Shown here piece after piece: positions 29,175 to 38,030 of a stretch of 64,000 nucleotides of DNA. A model generated the notes under the pieces. That model ran no database searches, was not told the DNA's origin, and saw only the letters and a program-made list of their open reading frames with translations. Made by a program: the position numbers and the translations under genes. Numbering within the stretch: position 1 is the first letter of the stretch; each line of letters starts with the position of its first letter. This DNA is from Herbaspirillum sp. meg3 (GTDB lineage Bacteria; Pseudomonadota; Gammaproteobacteria; Burkholderiales; Burkholderiaceae_D): positions 3,162,001 through 3,226,000 of the forward strand of contig NZ_CP022736.1 in NCBI RefSeq assembly GCF_002257565.1. The letters are read 5' to 3'.

Positions 29175-29900
29175 ATGACGCACCTTAAAGACCTGCCGTT
29201 TTCCACGTTGCAGTTTTATGCGACGGCTCCTTATCCATGCAGCTACCTCGATAACCAGCAAGCCCGCTCGCAAGTCGCCACGCCTTCACATCTGATCAAC
29301 GCCGATGTCTACTCCGAACTGGTCAAGACCGGTTTTCGCCGTAGCGGCATCTTTACCTACCGCCCGTATTGCGACGGTTGCCAGGCCTGTACGCCGGTGC
29401 GCATCAAGACGGCAGAATTCGTCCCCAATCGCAGCCAGCGCCGTGCCTGGACCAAGAATCAACAACTGGTGACGCTGGTCACCAATCTGACCTACGCCTA
29501 CGAACACTACGAGCTTTATCTGCGCTACCAGTCAGTGCGCCACGCCGGCGGCGGCATGGACCAGGACAGCCGCGACCAGTACGCGCAGTTCCTGCTGCAA
29601 AGCAAGGTCAATACGCGCCTGGTGGAGTTCCGCGAACCCGGCGGTACGCTGCGCATGGTCAGCATCATTGATGTGCTCGATGACGGCTTGTCATCGGTCT
29701 ATACCTTCTACGATCCGGATGTCGAAGGCTCTTCCTACGGTACCTACAACGTCCTGTGGCAGATCGAACAAGCCCGCCAACTGGGTATTCCCTACGTCTA
29801 TCTAGGCTATTGGATCAAGGAAAGCGCCAAGATGGCCTATAAAACCAACTTCCGGCCGCTGGAAGCATTGCAGAACGGCAACTGGAGTGAATTACCCTGA
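29175..29900 (+). CDS. bpt: Aspartyl/glutamyl leucyltransferase Bpt (arginyltransferase-like)
   Basis: 241 aa from the ATG at 29175, with AGGA upstream (frame open 20 codons earlier without a ribosome-binding site). Transfers Leu to N-terminal Asp/Glu, a second N-end-rule branch absent from E. coli. Motifs: YPCSYLDNQQARSQVA, RPYCDGCQACTPVRI with the conserved cysteine pair, SSYGTYNVLWQIEQARQLG and VYLGYWI. Separated from aat by 156 nt. Confidence 0.92.
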   Translation: MTHLKDLPFSTLQFYATAPYPCSYLDNQQARSQVATPSHLINADVYSELVKTGFRRSGIFTYRPYCDGCQACTPVRIKTAEFVPNRSQRRAWTKNQQLVTLVTNLTYAYEHYELYLRYQSVRHAGGGMDQDSRDQYAQFLLQSKVNTRLVEFREPGGTLRMVSIIDVLDDGLSSVYTFYDPDVEGSSYGTYNVLWQIEQARQLGIPYVYLGYWIKESAKMAYKTNFRPLEALQNGNWSELP

Positions 29901-30028
29901 TCCCTCACCGCAGCTGCCTCGCGGCCGCATTGTAGTCAACCTGCAGTCACCTGATAGTCCCCATTTTCAGCGGAAAACCGCACCGGACACGTTAAAATAG
30001 CGGCACTTTTCCCTCTAGCCGACTCATC

Positions 30029-31063
30029 GTGTCCGATAAATTCCTCTACGCCCTTGCCCGTCCGCTGCTGTTCTCCCTCGACGCAGAATCCGCTCACCAT
30101 CTGACCTTGCCCGCCCTGCGCCGCGCTGCTGCGCTCGGTCTGACCGGCTTCATCAGCAAACCTGCCGCCGATCCGCGTACCGTGATGGGCATTTCCTTCC
30201 CTAATCCGGTCGGTCTGGCTGCCGGTCTGGACAAGGACGGTTCGTACATCGACGGCCTGGCCGCACTCGGCCTCGGCTCGATTGAAATCGGCACGGTAAC
30301 GCCACGCGCGCAGCCGGGCAATCCGAAGCCGCGCATGTTCCGCCTGCCGGCAGCGCACGCGATCATCAATCGCATGGGCTTCAACAATGGCGGCGTCGAC
30401 GCTTTCGTCGCCAACGTGCAAGGCTCGCGCTTCTATCAGGGTAAGCAAGGCGTGCTGGGTCTGAATATCGGCAAGAACGCCGACACCCCGATCGAACGCG
30501 CCGCCGAGGATTACCTGCACTGCCTGGAAAAAGTCTATCCCTACGCCAGCTATGTGACCGTCAACATCTCGTCACCCAACACCAAGAACCTGCGTCAGTT
30601 GCAAGGCGCCTCCGAGTTGGACGCCCTGCTGTCGCAACTCAAGGAAGCCCAGTTGCGCCTGGCCGACAAGCACAAACGCTATGTCCCGGTCGCATTGAAG
30701 ATTGCACCGGACATCGACGCCGAACAGATCAAGAACATCGCCGACGCGCTGCTGCGCCACAAGCTCGACGGCGTCATCGCCACCAACACCACCATCACGC
30801 GCGATGCCGTCAAAGGCTTGCAGCACGGCGAAGAAGCCGGCGGCCTGTCGGGCGCACCGGTGTTTGAGCTGTCGAATCAGGTAGTGCGCGGCCTCAAGGC
30901 AGAACTGGGCGATGCGCTGCCGATCATCGGCGTAGGTGGGATCCTCAGCGGCAGCAACGCCAAGGCCAAGATGCAAGCCGGCGCGTCGCTGGTGCAACTG
31001 TATTCCGGTCTGATCTATCGCGGCCCCGCGCTGGTCAAGGAATGCGCAGACGCACTGCGCTAA
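30029..31063 (+). CDS. pyrD: Dihydroorotate dehydrogenase (quinone), class 2
   Basis: 344 aa starting at GTG. FMN enzyme of pyrimidine synthesis, oxidising dihydroorotate with electrons to quinone. Class 2 features: N-terminal membrane-associating helix (FLYALARPLLFSLDAESAHH), VGLAAGLDKDG, TPRAQPGNPKPRMFR, the catalytic serine in VNISSPNTKNLR, and GVGGILSG with the FMN-phosphate site. Last gene before a bidirectional terminator. Confidence 0.95.
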   Translation: MSDKFLYALARPLLFSLDAESAHHLTLPALRRAAALGLTGFISKPAADPRTVMGISFPNPVGLAAGLDKDGSYIDGLAALGLGSIEIGTVTPRAQPGNPKPRMFRLPAAHAIINRMGFNNGGVDAFVANVQGSRFYQGKQGVLGLNIGKNADTPIERAAEDYLHCLEKVYPYASYVTVNISSPNTKNLRQLQGASELDALLSQLKEAQLRLADKHKRYVPVALKIAPDIDAEQIKNIADALLRHKLDGVIATNTTITRDAVKGLQHGEEAGGLSGAPVFELSNQVVRGLKAELGDALPIIGVGGILSGSNAKAKMQAGASLVQLYSGLIYRGPALVKECADALR

Positions 31064-31083
31064 GCTGCCGAACCGACCGACGT

Positions 31084-31124
31084 AAAAAAACCGCCATTGC
31101 ATTTGCGTGCAATGGCGGTTTTTT
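31084..31124. terminator. Bidirectional terminator between pyrD and amino acid ABC operon
   Basis: CCGCCATTGC (31091-31100), loop ATTTGCGT (31101-31108), GCAATGGCGG (31109-31118), A run before and T run after; serves convergent genes. Confidence 0.9.
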
Positions 31125-31156
31125 ATTACGGCTGAAGATTAAAGACTTATTGCAAC

Positions 31157-31879
31157 TTAGAGAACCTTGCGTAGGAAATCGCGGGTACGTTCATTCTTCG
31201 GTTCGCCCAACACTTGCTGCGGCGGACCTTCTTCCATGATCACGCCCTGATCGATGAACAGCACGCGGTCCGACACTTCGCGGGCAAAACCCATCTCGTG
31301 CGTAACCACGACCATGGTCATGCCTTCTTCGGCCAGCGTCTTCATCACGGTCAAGACTTCACCTACCAGCTCAGGATCGAGTGCGGAAGTCGGTTCGTCG
31401 AACAACATGACCTTCGGCTCCATCGCCAGCGCGCGGGCAATCGCTACACGCTGTTGCTGGCCGCCCGACAACTGATTCGGGAAGGCGTCGATCTTGTCCA
31501 GCAAGCCGACTTTCTGCAAGAGCTTCTCGGCCACCAGCACTGCTTCGCGGCGCGACAGTTTTTTCACTTGCATCGGCGCCATGATCAGGTTTTCCAGCAC
31601 CGACATATGCGGGAACAGGTTGAAGCGCTGAAACACCATACCCAGGCTGGCGCGCAGCGTATTCAGATCGACCTTGGGATCGTTGACCTTGACGCCATCG
31701 ATGAAGATCTCGCCGTCAGTCGCTTCTTCCAGACCATTGAGGCAACGCAGAAAAGTGCTCTTGCCGGAACCCGAAGGACCGATCACGCACACCACTTCGC
31801 TCTCTTTGATCTCGCAGTCGATGCCGCGCAAGATATGCGCTTGGCCGTACTGCTTTTGCAATTGCTTGACGCTGATCAT
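31157..31879 (-). CDS. Polar amino acid ABC transporter ATP-binding protein (GlnQ/ArtP type)
   Basis: 240 aa. Walker A GPSGSGKST near residue 34, Q-loop FQRFNLFPHM, signature LSGGQQQRV, Walker B VMLFDEPTSALDPELVGEV, H-loop VTHEMGFA; all typical of the PAAT subfamily. The usual MVFQQFNLFPH reads MVFQRFNLFPH. Start overlaps the permease stop as ATGA. Substrate not determined. Confidence 0.9.
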   Translation of the reverse strand: MISVKQLQKQYGQAHILRGIDCEIKESEVVCVIGPSGSGKSTFLRCLNGLEEATDGEIFIDGVKVNDPKVDLNTLRASLGMVFQRFNLFPHMSVLENLIMAPMQVKKLSRREAVLVAEKLLQKVGLLDKIDAFPNQLSGGQQQRVAIARALAMEPKVMLFDEPTSALDPELVGEVLTVMKTLAEEGMTMVVVTHEMGFAREVSDRVLFIDQGVIMEEGPPQQVLGEPKNERTRDFLRKVL

Positions 31880-32628
31880 CGCGCATCTCCTTTGCCGTAG
31901 CGTGTTTCGAGGTGACGGACAAATGCCGACAGCAGCAAGGTAATCGCCCAGTAGATCAATGAAATCGTCAGGTACGGTTCCCAGTAGCGCGCATACGCGC
32001 CGGAGACCGTGCGCGCAGCATACGCCAGCTCTGCCAGACCGATGGCCGAGGCCAGCGACGAATCCTTGACGATGGCGATCGCATTATTACCCAGCGGCGG
32101 CAGCATGCGGCGGAACGCCTGCGGCAACACCACCTTGCGCAGCGTCTGCATGTAGGTCATGCCGAGCGAGCGCGACGCCTCACTCTGGCCGCGATCAATC
32201 GACTGAATACCGGCGCGGAAGATCTCCGACACATACGCGCCCGAGTTCAGCGTAATCGCCAGCACCGCCGAGGCGAAGGCGCCGTATTGCGAGCGGATTT
32301 CACGCGCGATATCGCCGCTCAGAATCAGGCCACCGCTCGGATTGATCAGCATCGGCATGAGCGCGAAATGGATCAGCAGGATTTGCACGAACAACGGTGT
32401 GCCGCGCAGGAAACTGACGTAAAAGCGTATCGGCCATTGCACCGCATAACGCAGGAAATATTTCCAGAAACCATGGCGCGCTTCAGCCAGTCGGCCGACG
32501 CCCAACACCAGGCCCCAGCAGGTTCCGGCGATCACGCAAATGATCGCGGCCTTGATGGTCATCCACGTGCCCTCGACGAACAAGGGCAGGTACTCGCCGA
32601 TGATTTCCCATTGAAAGAAAGAATTCAT
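31876..32628 (-). CDS. Polar amino acid ABC transporter permease
   Basis: 250 aa, five predicted helices. Family (HisM/GlnP) motifs: FRGTPLFVQILLI-type segment (LRGTPLFVQILLIHF), AYVSEIFRAGIQSIDRGQSE and the EAA loop EASRSLGMTYMQ. Second gene of a three-gene operon (binding protein, permease, ATPase); a single permease implies a homodimer pore. Confidence 0.9.
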   Translation of the reverse strand: MNSFFQWEIIGEYLPLFVEGTWMTIKAAIICVIAGTCWGLVLGVGRLAEARHGFWKYFLRYAVQWPIRFYVSFLRGTPLFVQILLIHFALMPMLINPSGGLILSGDIAREIRSQYGAFASAVLAITLNSGAYVSEIFRAGIQSIDRGQSEASRSLGMTYMQTLRKVVLPQAFRRMLPPLGNNAIAIVKDSSLASAIGLAELAYAARTVSGAYARYWEPYLTISLIYWAITLLLSAFVRHLETRYGKGDAR

Positions 32629-32650
32629 GAATGCAATCCGGGTAAAAATC

Positions 32651-32680
32651 TGCCCACGGTCTGCAAAGAGAACGTGGGCA
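32651..32680 (-). promoter_or_regulatory. Intercistronic hairpin after amino-acid-binding protein gene
   Basis: TGCCCACG (32651-32658) and CGTGGGCA (32673-32680), perfect 8-bp stem, 14-nt loop, no T run, in the 85-nt gap between the binding-protein and permease genes. Confidence 0.55.
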
Positions 32681-32713
32681 TGGGGAAGACGTACTTAAGT
32701 GCGGATTGTCAGC

Positions 32714-33493
32714 TTATTGGAGTGGCAGTGTCGGCACGTTGGCGTCGAACCATTCCTTGTAGATCTTGGCGTAGGTGCCGTCGGCAACGATCTTCTTCAG
32801 ACCTGAGTTGATCTTGTCCTGCAGTTCCTTGTTGCCCTTTTTCACGGCGATACCGAAGTATTGGCGGGTGAACTTGGCGTCGCCGACCACCTTGAATTGT
32901 TTTTCAGGATGGCTCTTGATGTAGAACTTGATCACACCGACGTCACCGATGGCCGCATCAACCCCGCCGCGATACAACTCTTCCAGCATCAGCGGCGTAT
33001 TGTCGAAACGGTGGATGGCGGTGCTGGACTTGCCGACTTCTTCCGACAGGATGATGTCGCCTGCGGTCGAGTTGACCACGCCGACTTGCAGCTTCTTCAG
33101 GTCAGCCAGTGCAGCGACTTTGGAGCCGGAACCGGTGATGATGACTTGCTCAGCCGGAAAGTATGGCAGCGAGAAGTCGACCATCTGGGCGCGCTTTTCA
33201 GTGATGGTGATGCCGGAAATGATGATGTCGCGGTCGCCCTGGCCCAGAGTGGCAAAAATGCCTTCCCATGGTGTGCTGACCAGCTTGATCTGGAAGCCGG
33301 ATGCCTTGGCGATGGCCTTGATGATGTCGATGTCGAAACCGACCAGTTCCTTCTTCGGCGTTTCGAATTCAAACGGGCGGTAAGTGCCGCCGGCGCCGAC
33401 GACGTAAGTCTGGTCGGCTGCCTGAGCTGCGGTGGCGGACAGTGTCAGCGCCAGAACGCTGCTGGCGAGCACGACAAATTTCTTGAACGACAT
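32714..33493 (-). CDS. Polar amino acid-binding periplasmic protein (SBP family 3)
   Basis: 259 aa from the ATG at 33493, with GGGAGA upstream. Signal peptide about 1-25 ending TAAQA. Family-3 motifs: GTYRPFEFETPKKELVGFDID, ISGITITEKRAQMVDFS and YFGIAVKKGNKEL. The KELVGFDID and R-x-VDFS ligand-clamp segments fit amino acids; which one is unclear. The neighbouring arginase/OCD genes make arginine or ornithine a reasonable guess, nothing more. Confidence 0.88.
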   Translation of the reverse strand: MSFKKFVVLASSVLALTLSATAAQAADQTYVVGAGGTYRPFEFETPKKELVGFDIDIIKAIAKASGFQIKLVSTPWEGIFATLGQGDRDIIISGITITEKRAQMVDFSLPYFPAEQVIITGSGSKVAALADLKKLQVGVVNSTAGDIILSEEVGKSSTAIHRFDNTPLMLEELYRGGVDAAIGDVGVIKFYIKSHPEKQFKVVGDAKFTRQYFGIAVKKGNKELQDKINSGLKKIVADGTYAKIYKEWFDANVPTLPLQ

Positions 33494-33739
33494 TGTTTTC
33501 TCCCTGAGGTGAAGCGGTAGTGAAGCTTTTTGTTGATGAAACATGCCAAATCGATGGCACTGGTAAAAATGAAACCCACAGAATTCTTTGCTGCGGCTCT
33601 GATTTCTCAGTCGGCATCGGCTCGCATTTGCGCAAATTGCCGGAAGTCATGCCGGGCGCATGCCAGGAGCGTCCCGTGCGCGAAACCCGACATGATCCGG
33701 CGTATGCTTCGATCCGTCAACTGACAAATTGTCGCTTTT

Positions 33740-34648
33740 TTATCGAATAAGTGTCGATTTGCCAAACAAACTCTCTACCAGCTCGACAACCAGCTCCGCC
33801 GTCTGGTTGCGCACGTCACACGCGGGATTGAGCTCCATCACATCCAGCGATGCGAGACGACCTGTATCGGCAATCATCTCCATGCAAAGCTGTGTTTCGC
33901 GGTAAGTCGGCCCGCCCGGCACGGCCGTGCCCACTCCCGGCGCCACCGCCGGATCCAGGAAGTCGATGTCGAAGCTGACGTGCAAATGTGTGTCTGCATC
34001 GATGCCGGACAGCGCCTGCTCCATCGTTACTCGCATGCCATGCTCGTCAATATGGCGCATGTCGTAGACACGCAAACCAAGTTCACGCAGGTGCTGCTTT
34101 TCTTCGCGATCGACACTACGGATACCGATCTGGCGGATGGCGTCCGGCTGCAGCGCCGGCACCTTGCCGCCGATGCCAGTCAGCTGATCAGGGCCAATGC
34201 CGAGCAAACTGGTGACCGGCATGCCGTGGATATTGCCGGTCGGCGTCGAGGTATTGGTATTGGCGTCGGCATGCGCGTCCAGCCACAACACCAGCAGCTT
34301 CTTACCCTGCTCGCGACAATACTGTGCCACTGCCGCAATCGATCCGATTGCCAGCGCGTGATCGCCGCCCAACAGCACCGGCAACTGCCCTTGCTGCAAG
34401 GTCGTGTGTACCGCTTCATGCACACTGCGGTTCCAGGCGACGACTTGTTCCAGATGACGGAAACCGTCAACAGGCCCTTGTTGCGGATTGGCCGGACCGC
34501 TCAGGTCGCCGCCGTCCGTCACATCGAGGCCATGCTGTTGCAAAGCCTGCTGAAGATTGGCCACCCGCAGGGCTTCTGGCCCCATCGATGCGCCACGACG
34601 ACCGGCGCCGATGTCGGTAGGTGCGCCAATCAGTCTGAGTTGTTTCAT
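33740..34648 (-). CDS. rocF: Arginase
   Basis: 302 aa, AAGGAACC before the ATG. Hydrolyses L-arginine to ornithine and urea; binuclear manganese enzyme. Metal ligands: histidine in GGDHALAIGS, the aspartates and histidine in LWLDAHADAN, and the aspartates in SFDIDFLDPAVAPGVGT. N-terminal GAPTDIGAGRRGASMGPEALR is arginase-like rather than agmatinase-like. Followed (upstream in the transcript) by ornithine cyclodeaminase 66 nt away, which would convert the product ornithine to proline. Confidence 0.92.
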   Translation of the reverse strand: MKQLRLIGAPTDIGAGRRGASMGPEALRVANLQQALQQHGLDVTDGGDLSGPANPQQGPVDGFRHLEQVVAWNRSVHEAVHTTLQQGQLPVLLGGDHALAIGSIAAVAQYCREQGKKLLVLWLDAHADANTNTSTPTGNIHGMPVTSLLGIGPDQLTGIGGKVPALQPDAIRQIGIRSVDREEKQHLRELGLRVYDMRHIDEHGMRVTMEQALSGIDADTHLHVSFDIDFLDPAVAPGVGTAVPGGPTYRETQLCMEMIADTGRLASLDVMELNPACDVRNQTAELVVELVESLFGKSTLIR

Positions 34649-34714
34649 GGTGGTTCCTTAACAAGTGAAGCGGATAAATCAAATCGTGAGCACATTGCCC
34701 GACGGGTAAGGACA

Positions 34715-35779
34715 TCATGCATGCAGCAACGCTGCTTTCTGCAGCACGTCCAGCACAGCCGGCGTGCCGCCGAGGGCAACGCCGTACAAATTCTTGGGAT
34801 CGGCCAGTTCCGGCACCAGGTCGATGGATTGCGCATCGTCATCGCCGACTTGCTCGTCGAGATAACGCAGAGCGGAAAAATCCTCCAGGGCGAAGCCAAC
34901 TGAATCGAACACCGTTACCTCGGTATCGCTGCCGCGCCCTGCCGCTGCGCCCGACAACACCTGCCACAGCTCGGTCACGGCAAAATCGGCCGGCATCTGC
35001 TGTAATTCTCCTTCGATACGCGATTGCGGTTCAAACTCCACAATGACGCGCGCTTTGTTCAATACATCGCGATGCAACTCGGTCTTGCCGGGGCAATCGC
35101 CGCCGACGGCGTTGAGATGCATACCGGCCTCGATCATGTCCGGCGTGACGATGACGGCATTGCGCTTGTCAGCCGTCACGGTCGTGACGATATCGGCGCC
35201 GCGCACCGCTTCAGCAGCACTTCCAGCACGCACGATGCGCAAGTCCGGATAGGCGGCGAGATTGCGGCACAGCTTGTCAGTCGCTGCGGGATCGACGTCA
35301 AACACGCGCAGCTCTTCAATGCCCAGCAGGCAATGAAAAGCAATCGCCTGGAACTCGCTCTGCGCGCCATTACCGATCAGCGCCATCACGCGGCTGTTGC
35401 GACGCGCCATATAGTTGGCCGCCAGCACCGACGTCGCTGCAGTACGCAACGCAGTCGTCAGGGTCAGCTCGCTCAGAAGGCGCGGATAACCGCTGTCCAC
35501 ATCGGCAAGCACCCCGAACGCCGTGACCGTCAGCAAACCGTGGGAAGTGTTCTTGGGATGACCGTTGACGTACTTGAATGAATACAGCTTTCCGTCCGAA
35601 ATCGGCATCAATTCAATCACGCCAACCGCCGAATGACTCGCCGTCCGCGCAGTTTTGTCGAACTGTTGCCAGCGCAAGTAGTCTGCTTTGATATAGCCCG
35701 TCAGCGCATCAATGACGCCTTCCACTGAGCGGGTGGCCACGAAAGACTGCAATTCCCGGGTTCCGATGTACTTGACCAT
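34715..35779 (-). CDS. Ornithine cyclodeaminase
   Basis: 354 aa. NAD-dependent conversion of L-ornithine to L-proline and ammonia. mu-crystallin fold: N-terminal substrate lobe (KADYLRWQQFDKTARTASHS), Rossmann segment MALIGNGAQSEFQAIAFH, and VTTVTADKRNAV and GDCPGKTELHRDVL, which hold the catalytic aspartate region. Start taken at the ATG at 35779 because the longer frame upstream is only antisense to the lrp-type gene. First gene of the ocd-arginase transcript. Other mu-crystallin members (alanine dehydrogenase) are less likely given arginase next door. Confidence 0.88.
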   Translation of the reverse strand: MVKYIGTRELQSFVATRSVEGVIDALTGYIKADYLRWQQFDKTARTASHSAVGVIELMPISDGKLYSFKYVNGHPKNTSHGLLTVTAFGVLADVDSGYPRLLSELTLTTALRTAATSVLAANYMARRNSRVMALIGNGAQSEFQAIAFHCLLGIEELRVFDVDPAATDKLCRNLAAYPDLRIVRAGSAAEAVRGADIVTTVTADKRNAVIVTPDMIEAGMHLNAVGGDCPGKTELHRDVLNKARVIVEFEPQSRIEGELQQMPADFAVTELWQVLSGAAAGRGSDTEVTVFDSVGFALEDFSALRYLDEQVGDDDAQSIDLVPELADPKNLYGVALGGTPAVLDVLQKAALLHA

Positions 35780-35853
35780 GATGATCAGCGTTACTGCTCG
35801 CTGCCGTTGTTTCAATGAAAGAAATTTTACAGATGAACATTGGAAATTTGCTT

Positions 35854-35874
35854 TCTTTATCCTATAAATAAAGA
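35854..35874. promoter_or_regulatory. Candidate operator in the ocd/lrp divergent region
   Basis: TCTTTAT (35854-35860) and ATAAAGA (35868-35874), perfect 7-bp inverted repeat with a 7-nt spacer, in the 133-nt AT-rich gap. AAGGAG just before 35913 is the ribosome-binding site of the lrp-type gene. Confidence 0.4.
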
Positions 35875-35912
35875 GATAGTTATGCAGCTTTATTTCATTA
35901 CAAGGAGATTCC

Positions 35913-36380
35913 ATGGATAAACTCGACGTCAAGATCCTCGAATTGCTGCAAAACGACGGTCGTATGAGCAATGTCGACATCTCGGAAAACATCCATTTAT
36001 CGCCCCCGCAATGCTTGCGCCGCGTCCGCGTGCTGGAAGAACAAGGGGTGATTCGCCGGTATGCGGCATTGGTTTCGCCCCCTGCGGTGGGGCTGGATGT
36101 CACGGCTTTTGTGGCGTTGTCGCTCGACCGCGCCCAGTTCAAGCAGGTGCGCGAGGTGGAAAGCGTGATCCGGGCGTTTCCGGAAATCATCGAGTGCTAC
36201 ACGATTTCCGGCGATTTCGACTATCTGCTCAAGGTGGTATCGCACGACCTCAAGAGCCTGTCGCACTTTTTGACCGACCGTCTGATGCAAGTGCCTGGCG
36301 TGGCCGGCCTGCGCTCGATGATTTGTCTGGAAGAAGTCAAACCGCAGTCGGGCTTGCCGATTACGCTGGAGGATCGTTGA
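35913..36380 (+). CDS. Lrp/AsnC-family regulator, divergent from ocd-arginase
   Basis: 155 aa. Helix-turn-helix in DKLDVKILELLQNDGRMSNV and HLSPPQCLRRVRVLEE; RAM domain with FPEIIECYTISGDFDYLLKV. AAGGAG 8 nt before the ATG. Divergent position suggests control of arginine-to-proline conversion, as PutR/ArgR-like Lrp members do elsewhere; the ligand is inferred. Its 3' end overlaps the convergent DTW gene by 20 nt. Confidence 0.88.
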   Translation: MDKLDVKILELLQNDGRMSNVDISENIHLSPPQCLRRVRVLEEQGVIRRYAALVSPPAVGLDVTAFVALSLDRAQFKQVREVESVIRAFPEIIECYTISGDFDYLLKVVSHDLKSLSHFLTDRLMQVPGVAGLRSMICLEEVKPQSGLPITLEDR

Positions 36381-36999
36381 GCGCTTCTGCGGGGATGTAA
36401 GAAATTTGCTGCGCCACAAAGCTGTCGAAAGCCTGCAGCAGCGGCAGATATTTGTCTTCGTCAGCTTCCAGCTGCGCCAGCGCATGGCAAGCGGCTTCCA
36501 GCGTCGACAACTGATCGGCGCGATGTGCCTTGCGGATCCGGTATTGCGACGCCGGCGGATCGATCAGCGGCAGGCGCGGCAGTTGTTGCAACAGAGGATT
36601 CAGGTACAGCATCTTGCGGCTCTTGCGCCAGGTCGCGTCAAGGATGACCAGTCGCAAGCGCGTCGGCATGGATAACTCTGGCAACGCTTGCGCGTGCGAC
36701 TCGCCGGGCGTCTCCGGGTAGAGCAACAACGGTTGTATCTGCTCCCCTCCCACGTCGGCATACAGCAACCGACGCAAGGTCTCTTCCTCAAATTGTTCAC
36801 CGTTGACCAGCTCGCTGCCGTCCAGACTGAGATGCAGCAAACGCCCGCTCCCTTTGGCCTGATGGATTTCCAGCGGATGCTGCAAGATCAGTACCTGCGC
36901 TAACGGCGTCAGGCCCCTGATCCAGGCACAAATACAACTGCTCTGCGCACGCAGACAACGCAAGCACATCGCTCGTTTCGGATTCAGACCGGTGCTCAC
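36361..36999 (-). CDS. DTW-domain protein, probable tRNA-uridine aminocarboxypropyltransferase
   Basis: 212 aa from the GTG at 36999, or 226 aa from 37041, which would overlap the LysR gene. Cysteine-rich start (MCLRCLRAQSSCIC), then VLILQHPLEIHQAKGSGRLL and the DTW signature ILDATWRKSRKM, PRLPL, and SQYRIRKAHRADQLSTLEA. E. coli TapT (YfiP) and TuaA-type members make acp3U in tRNA; this is the likely activity. No strong Shine-Dalgarno for either start. Confidence 0.82.
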   Translation of the reverse strand: MSTGLNPKRAMCLRCLRAQSSCICAWIRGLTPLAQVLILQHPLEIHQAKGSGRLLHLSLDGSELVNGEQFEEETLRRLLYADVGGEQIQPLLLYPETPGESHAQALPELSMPTRLRLVILDATWRKSRKMLYLNPLLQQLPRLPLIDPPASQYRIRKAHRADQLSTLEAACHALAQLEADEDKYLPLLQAFDSFVAQQISYIPAEALNDPPA

Positions 37000-37009
37000 G
37001 ACTTGGCGC

Positions 37010-37921
37010 TCATGATGCGATGTATTCTTGCAAGCCCTCAACCAAGGCGTCGAAGGTCACGCTCACGCGTGCGCTGTTACGCAGATCCTCGTGCATCGTC
37101 ACCCAGGTCTCAAGCTGCATGGAAAACTGTTTAGGAAGCAAGCGCACCAGATCCGTACTGCGCCTGGCCAACGGTGCCTGGCAAATACCGATGCCGTAAC
37201 CTGCACGGATCAGCGCCAGTTGCGCCAGATCGCTGTCGGTGCGCAATGAAAAATGACTGCGGCGCATGATCGCCACATCCTTGGCGGCATTCCGCACGAA
37301 CGCGGTTTCCTTGTCGAAACCAACCAGCGTGTGTTCCGTCAACTGATCCATGTTCTTCGGCGTGCCATGTTGTGCAAGGTAATCCTTGTGCGCGTGAAAA
37401 CCAAGTTCGATCACGCCGACACGGCGCGTGACCAGTACCTCCTGCGTCGGCCGCAGCATGCGCACAGCAATGTCGGCTTCACGCCGCAGCAAGTCTTCGA
37501 CACGATTCGACAAGGCCAGCTCGACCACCAACTCCGGATGCGCCCGTTTCAGCTTGACCAGAATCGGCGGCAGGATTTCCGCGCCCACTACTTCACTTGC
37601 CGTAATGCGGACGGTGCCGCGTACTGACGCGTCCTTGCCGCCATGGGCCGATGCCGCTCGCATCAGGGCCGCCGTGGTTGATGCCAGACTTTCTGCGTAT
37701 GGCTGCAAGCTCAGCGCCGCTTCCGTCGGCATGAAGCCATGTTGCGAACGCGTAAACAAAGCGAAGCCCACAGCCTGCTCCAGCGCATCCACATGGCGCC
37801 CGATCGTCGGTTGCGTCAGCCCGAGCGAACGTGCCGCCGCCGAGAGCGAACCCTCGGTCAGTACCGCGAGAAAAGAACGATAAAGCTCCCAACCGGGATC
37901 CGCAGTGATTTGTTTAGTCAT
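37010..37921 (-). CDS. LysR-family transcriptional regulator
   Basis: 303 aa. N-terminal winged helix (LTEGSLSAAARSLGLTQPTIGRHVDALEQ-type; core SAAARSLGLTQPTIGRHV) and a periplasmic-binding-like effector domain with VELALSNRVEDLLRREADIA. It is divergent from an NAD-dependent epimerase-like gene 109 nt away, the usual LysR-target layout. Confidence 0.88.
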   Translation of the reverse strand: MTKQITADPGWELYRSFLAVLTEGSLSAAARSLGLTQPTIGRHVDALEQAVGFALFTRSQHGFMPTEAALSLQPYAESLASTTAALMRAASAHGGKDASVRGTVRITASEVVGAEILPPILVKLKRAHPELVVELALSNRVEDLLRREADIAVRMLRPTQEVLVTRRVGVIELGFHAHKDYLAQHGTPKNMDQLTEHTLVGFDKETAFVRNAAKDVAIMRRSHFSLRTDSDLAQLALIRAGYGIGICQAPLARRSTDLVRLLPKQFSMQLETWVTMHEDLRNSARVSVTFDALVEGLQEYIAS

Positions 37922-38030
37922 ACAAATAAGTATAGCAGCTCACTCATTTTCAACAATTCCATTTAGCCCGCATTTGTCCGACACTGGCTTCATCAGATCT
38001 CGCGATCAACCTTCAACCATGGAGTAAATC

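Noticed and set aside
35780..36190. Long N-terminal extension of ornithine cyclodeaminase
   Set aside because: It is antisense to the lrp-type gene and crosses the AT-rich promoter; family proteins start near MVKYIGTREL.
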